20,000 nucleotides of DNA from Chara braunii (lineage: Eukaryota; Streptophyta; Charophyceae; Charales; Characeae): the NCBI GenBank assembly GCA_003427395.1, contig BFEA01000099.1:2945818-2965817 (forward strand). The letters run 5' to 3'. The notes beneath the pieces are model-generated. The model did no database searches and was not told where the DNA came from. It saw only the letters and a list, made by a program, of their open reading frames with translations. The translations under genes were made by a program, and so were the position numbers. How positions within the stretch are numbered: position 1 is the stretch's first letter; every line of letters begins with the position of its first letter. Positions 18,600 to 20,000 of this stretch are shown here, one piece after another.

Positions 18600-19063
18600 G
18601 CTCCCTTAAAATAAAAATGAGAACAAAATAAAAAATAAAATAAAATTAAGTAACAGTTTATCCGTGTTCGCACGTTGAATATTTTCGACACCAAACAAAT
18701 CAGGTTGATTGATTAAAAAAAAAGAAAAGAAAAAAAAGGTTGATTGATTAGATGAGGTGACTTAGCACACAGCAATATTACTGAATACACAGCAAAAGAC
18801 TGAGCAGAGCCAAGTCGTCACAGTACCAAAAAAACAAAAAATAGCTGGTCATGTCACAGTAGATGAAAGTACAATAAGATTGCAAGCCGGTGGCTGGTCT
18901 GGCTATGCCAATCCCCGTTTCGAAGTTGGAATCTGATCGCAGATGAATAGAACAAAATCACTCTGAAAAAAAAAAAGAAAAAAAAGAAAAAAAAAGAACA
19001 AAATCACTCTGAATTACCTGGGACCGGTCAGATCAATGATGATATCTGAAGTCCGTCACCGTT
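18600..19063. repeat. A-rich segment with two direct-repeat-bracketed A-tracts
   Basis: First, aggttgattgatta at 18702-18715 recurs at 18737-18750, bracketing a 21-nt A-tract with two Gs. Second, agaacaaaatcactctgaa at 18949-18967 recurs exactly at 18995-19013, bracketing a 27-nt (A8-11 G)n tract. No gene is visible elsewhere in this stretch. Confidence 0.85.
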
Positions 19064-19205
19064 TTAAGAAAAAAAAAAAAAAAGAAGGAAGAAGAAGAGA
19101 AAGAGGAGAAAAAGAAAGAAAAGGAAAATAAAAAAGAACAGAAGGGAGAAGAAGAGAAAGAGGAGAAAAAGAAAGAAAGGGAAAAAAAAAGAAGAAGAGG
19201 AGGGA
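19064..19205. repeat. Polypurine block with 57-bp tandem duplication
   Basis: Almost pure A/G sequence. The segment starting gaaggaagaagaagagaaag at 19084 is repeated from 19141 with minor changes (period 57). Open frames across it encode Phe/Leu or Lys/Glu runs and are artefacts of composition. Confidence 0.85.
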
Positions 19206-19225
19206 GGATAAAAGTAGGGAACGCT

Positions 19226-20000
19226 GGTGATCTTGAACGTCATAAAAAAAAGGATTGTTCCCGAAAGTGGTTTATGTGAAAAATTCAAAGGGGAAGTTTG
19301 GCATCGGATGCTGTCGTGCCAAATCTTTTTTTTATTTTTATTTTTTATTATTTAAGGATCAGATATTGAACTGATTCGAACACATAGGTGAGCAACGGTG
19401 ATCGTGAATGCCATTAAAAATAAAACGATTATTCCAGATCAGTTTTTTGAAAGCGGTTGTTGTGAAAAAAAAAACATCAATCGAGAAGTTTGACATGGGA
19501 TGCTGTCGTGCCGAATCTTCTTCTTCTTCTTCTTCTTCTTTTTTTCTTTTCCCTTTTTTTTTAAGGATCAGAAATTGAACTAATAAGAAGTTTGAGAACA
19601 GATCGGTGAGCAACGGTGATCTTGAATGTCATTAAAAAAAACGATTATTTTAGATCAGTTTTTTGAAAGCGTTGATGTGAAAAAAAAAAACATCAATCGA
19701 GAAGTTTGACATGGGATGCTGTGGTGCCGAATCTTCTTCTTCTTCTTCTTCTTTTTTCCTTTTTTTTTAAGGATCAGAAATTGAACTAATAAGAAGTTTG
19801 AGAACAGATCGGTGAGCAACGGTGATCTTGAACGTCATTGGAAAATTAGACGACTCCGGATCAGTTTTTCAAAAGCGGTTGATGTGAAAAATTGAAAGGA
19901 GAAGTTTGACACCCGATGCTGTGGTGGTCTTGTGCGTCATTGGAAAATTAGACGACTCCGGATCAGTTTTTCAAAAGCGGTTGATGTGAAAAATTGAAAG
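19226..20000. repeat. Tandem array of 100-220-bp units, open at window end
   Basis: Copies start with 'ggtgatcttgaacgtcat'-like words at 19226, 19397, 19615, 19821 and 19923 (spacings 171, 218, 206, 102). The full unit contains 'gatcagttttt.aaagcggttg.tgtgaaaaa', 'gagaagtttgacat.ggatgctgt.gtgcc', then a (TTC)n plus T-rich microsatellite, then 'ttaaggatcaga.attgaact'. In the first copy the microsatellite position holds T/A-rich DNA instead of (TTC)n. The last two units lack the microsatellite half and the final one runs past 20000. Confidence 0.88.

Overview
This is a eukaryotic, repeat-dominated window with no convincing intact protein-coding gene, no intact tRNA or rRNA gene and no CRISPR array. 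What it holds is decayed transposable-element coding sequence, small non-autonomous elements, a tRNA-derived SINE, several minisatellites and very abundant microsatellites. The translated remnants (a CCHC zinc-knuckle plus coiled-coil protein, and a Ty3/gypsy-type gag-pol with a YMDD reverse transcriptase) together with the heavy simple-sequence load remind me of a large, repeat-rich green-lineage genome. The charophyte alga Chara braunii is my best guess. That rests on remembered family resemblance, not on a search.

Layout. 1-5700: AT-rich gene desert holding a possible hAT-like element end (1-94), an exact 104-bp tandem duplication (1584-1791), a GC-ended 279-bp hAT-type MITE with perfect 12-bp inverted repeats and a perfect 8-bp target duplication (3638-3916), and a second long-arm inverted-repeat element (5332-5506). 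5817-7218 (+): broken zinc-knuckle/coiled-coil pseudogene with stops and a frameshift. 7584-10489 (-): broken, 3'-truncated Ty3/gypsy gag-pol (nucleocapsid, protease, spacer, reverse transcriptase) in three frames. It is split by a roughly 448-bp insertion made of inverted and direct copies of one ~106-bp unit and bounded by a 9-bp direct repeat. 10690-10881 (-): tRNA-derived SINE. 10900-12200: GC-richer sequence without a supportable gene.

12200-16570: triplet-repeat and polypurine/polypyrimidine DNA whose many open frames are probably by-products of low complexity, followed by minisatellites (TCATTA-rich 88-bp unit, ACACAT arrays) and long (CT)n, (CA)n and (GA)n tracts. 17453-18584: a 21-bp minisatellite with higher-order structure that changes orientation several times and so forms large palindromes. 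18600-20000: A-rich DNA with two A-tracts each bracketed by a perfect direct repeat, a duplicated purine block, and a tandem array of roughly 100-220-bp units that runs off the end of the window.

Nothing here reads as a working gene system. The informative parts are the nested insertion history around the gypsy remnant and the palindromic minisatellite. Many open frames in this window start at non-ATG codons and lie in simple repeats, so I treat them as uninformative unless stated.
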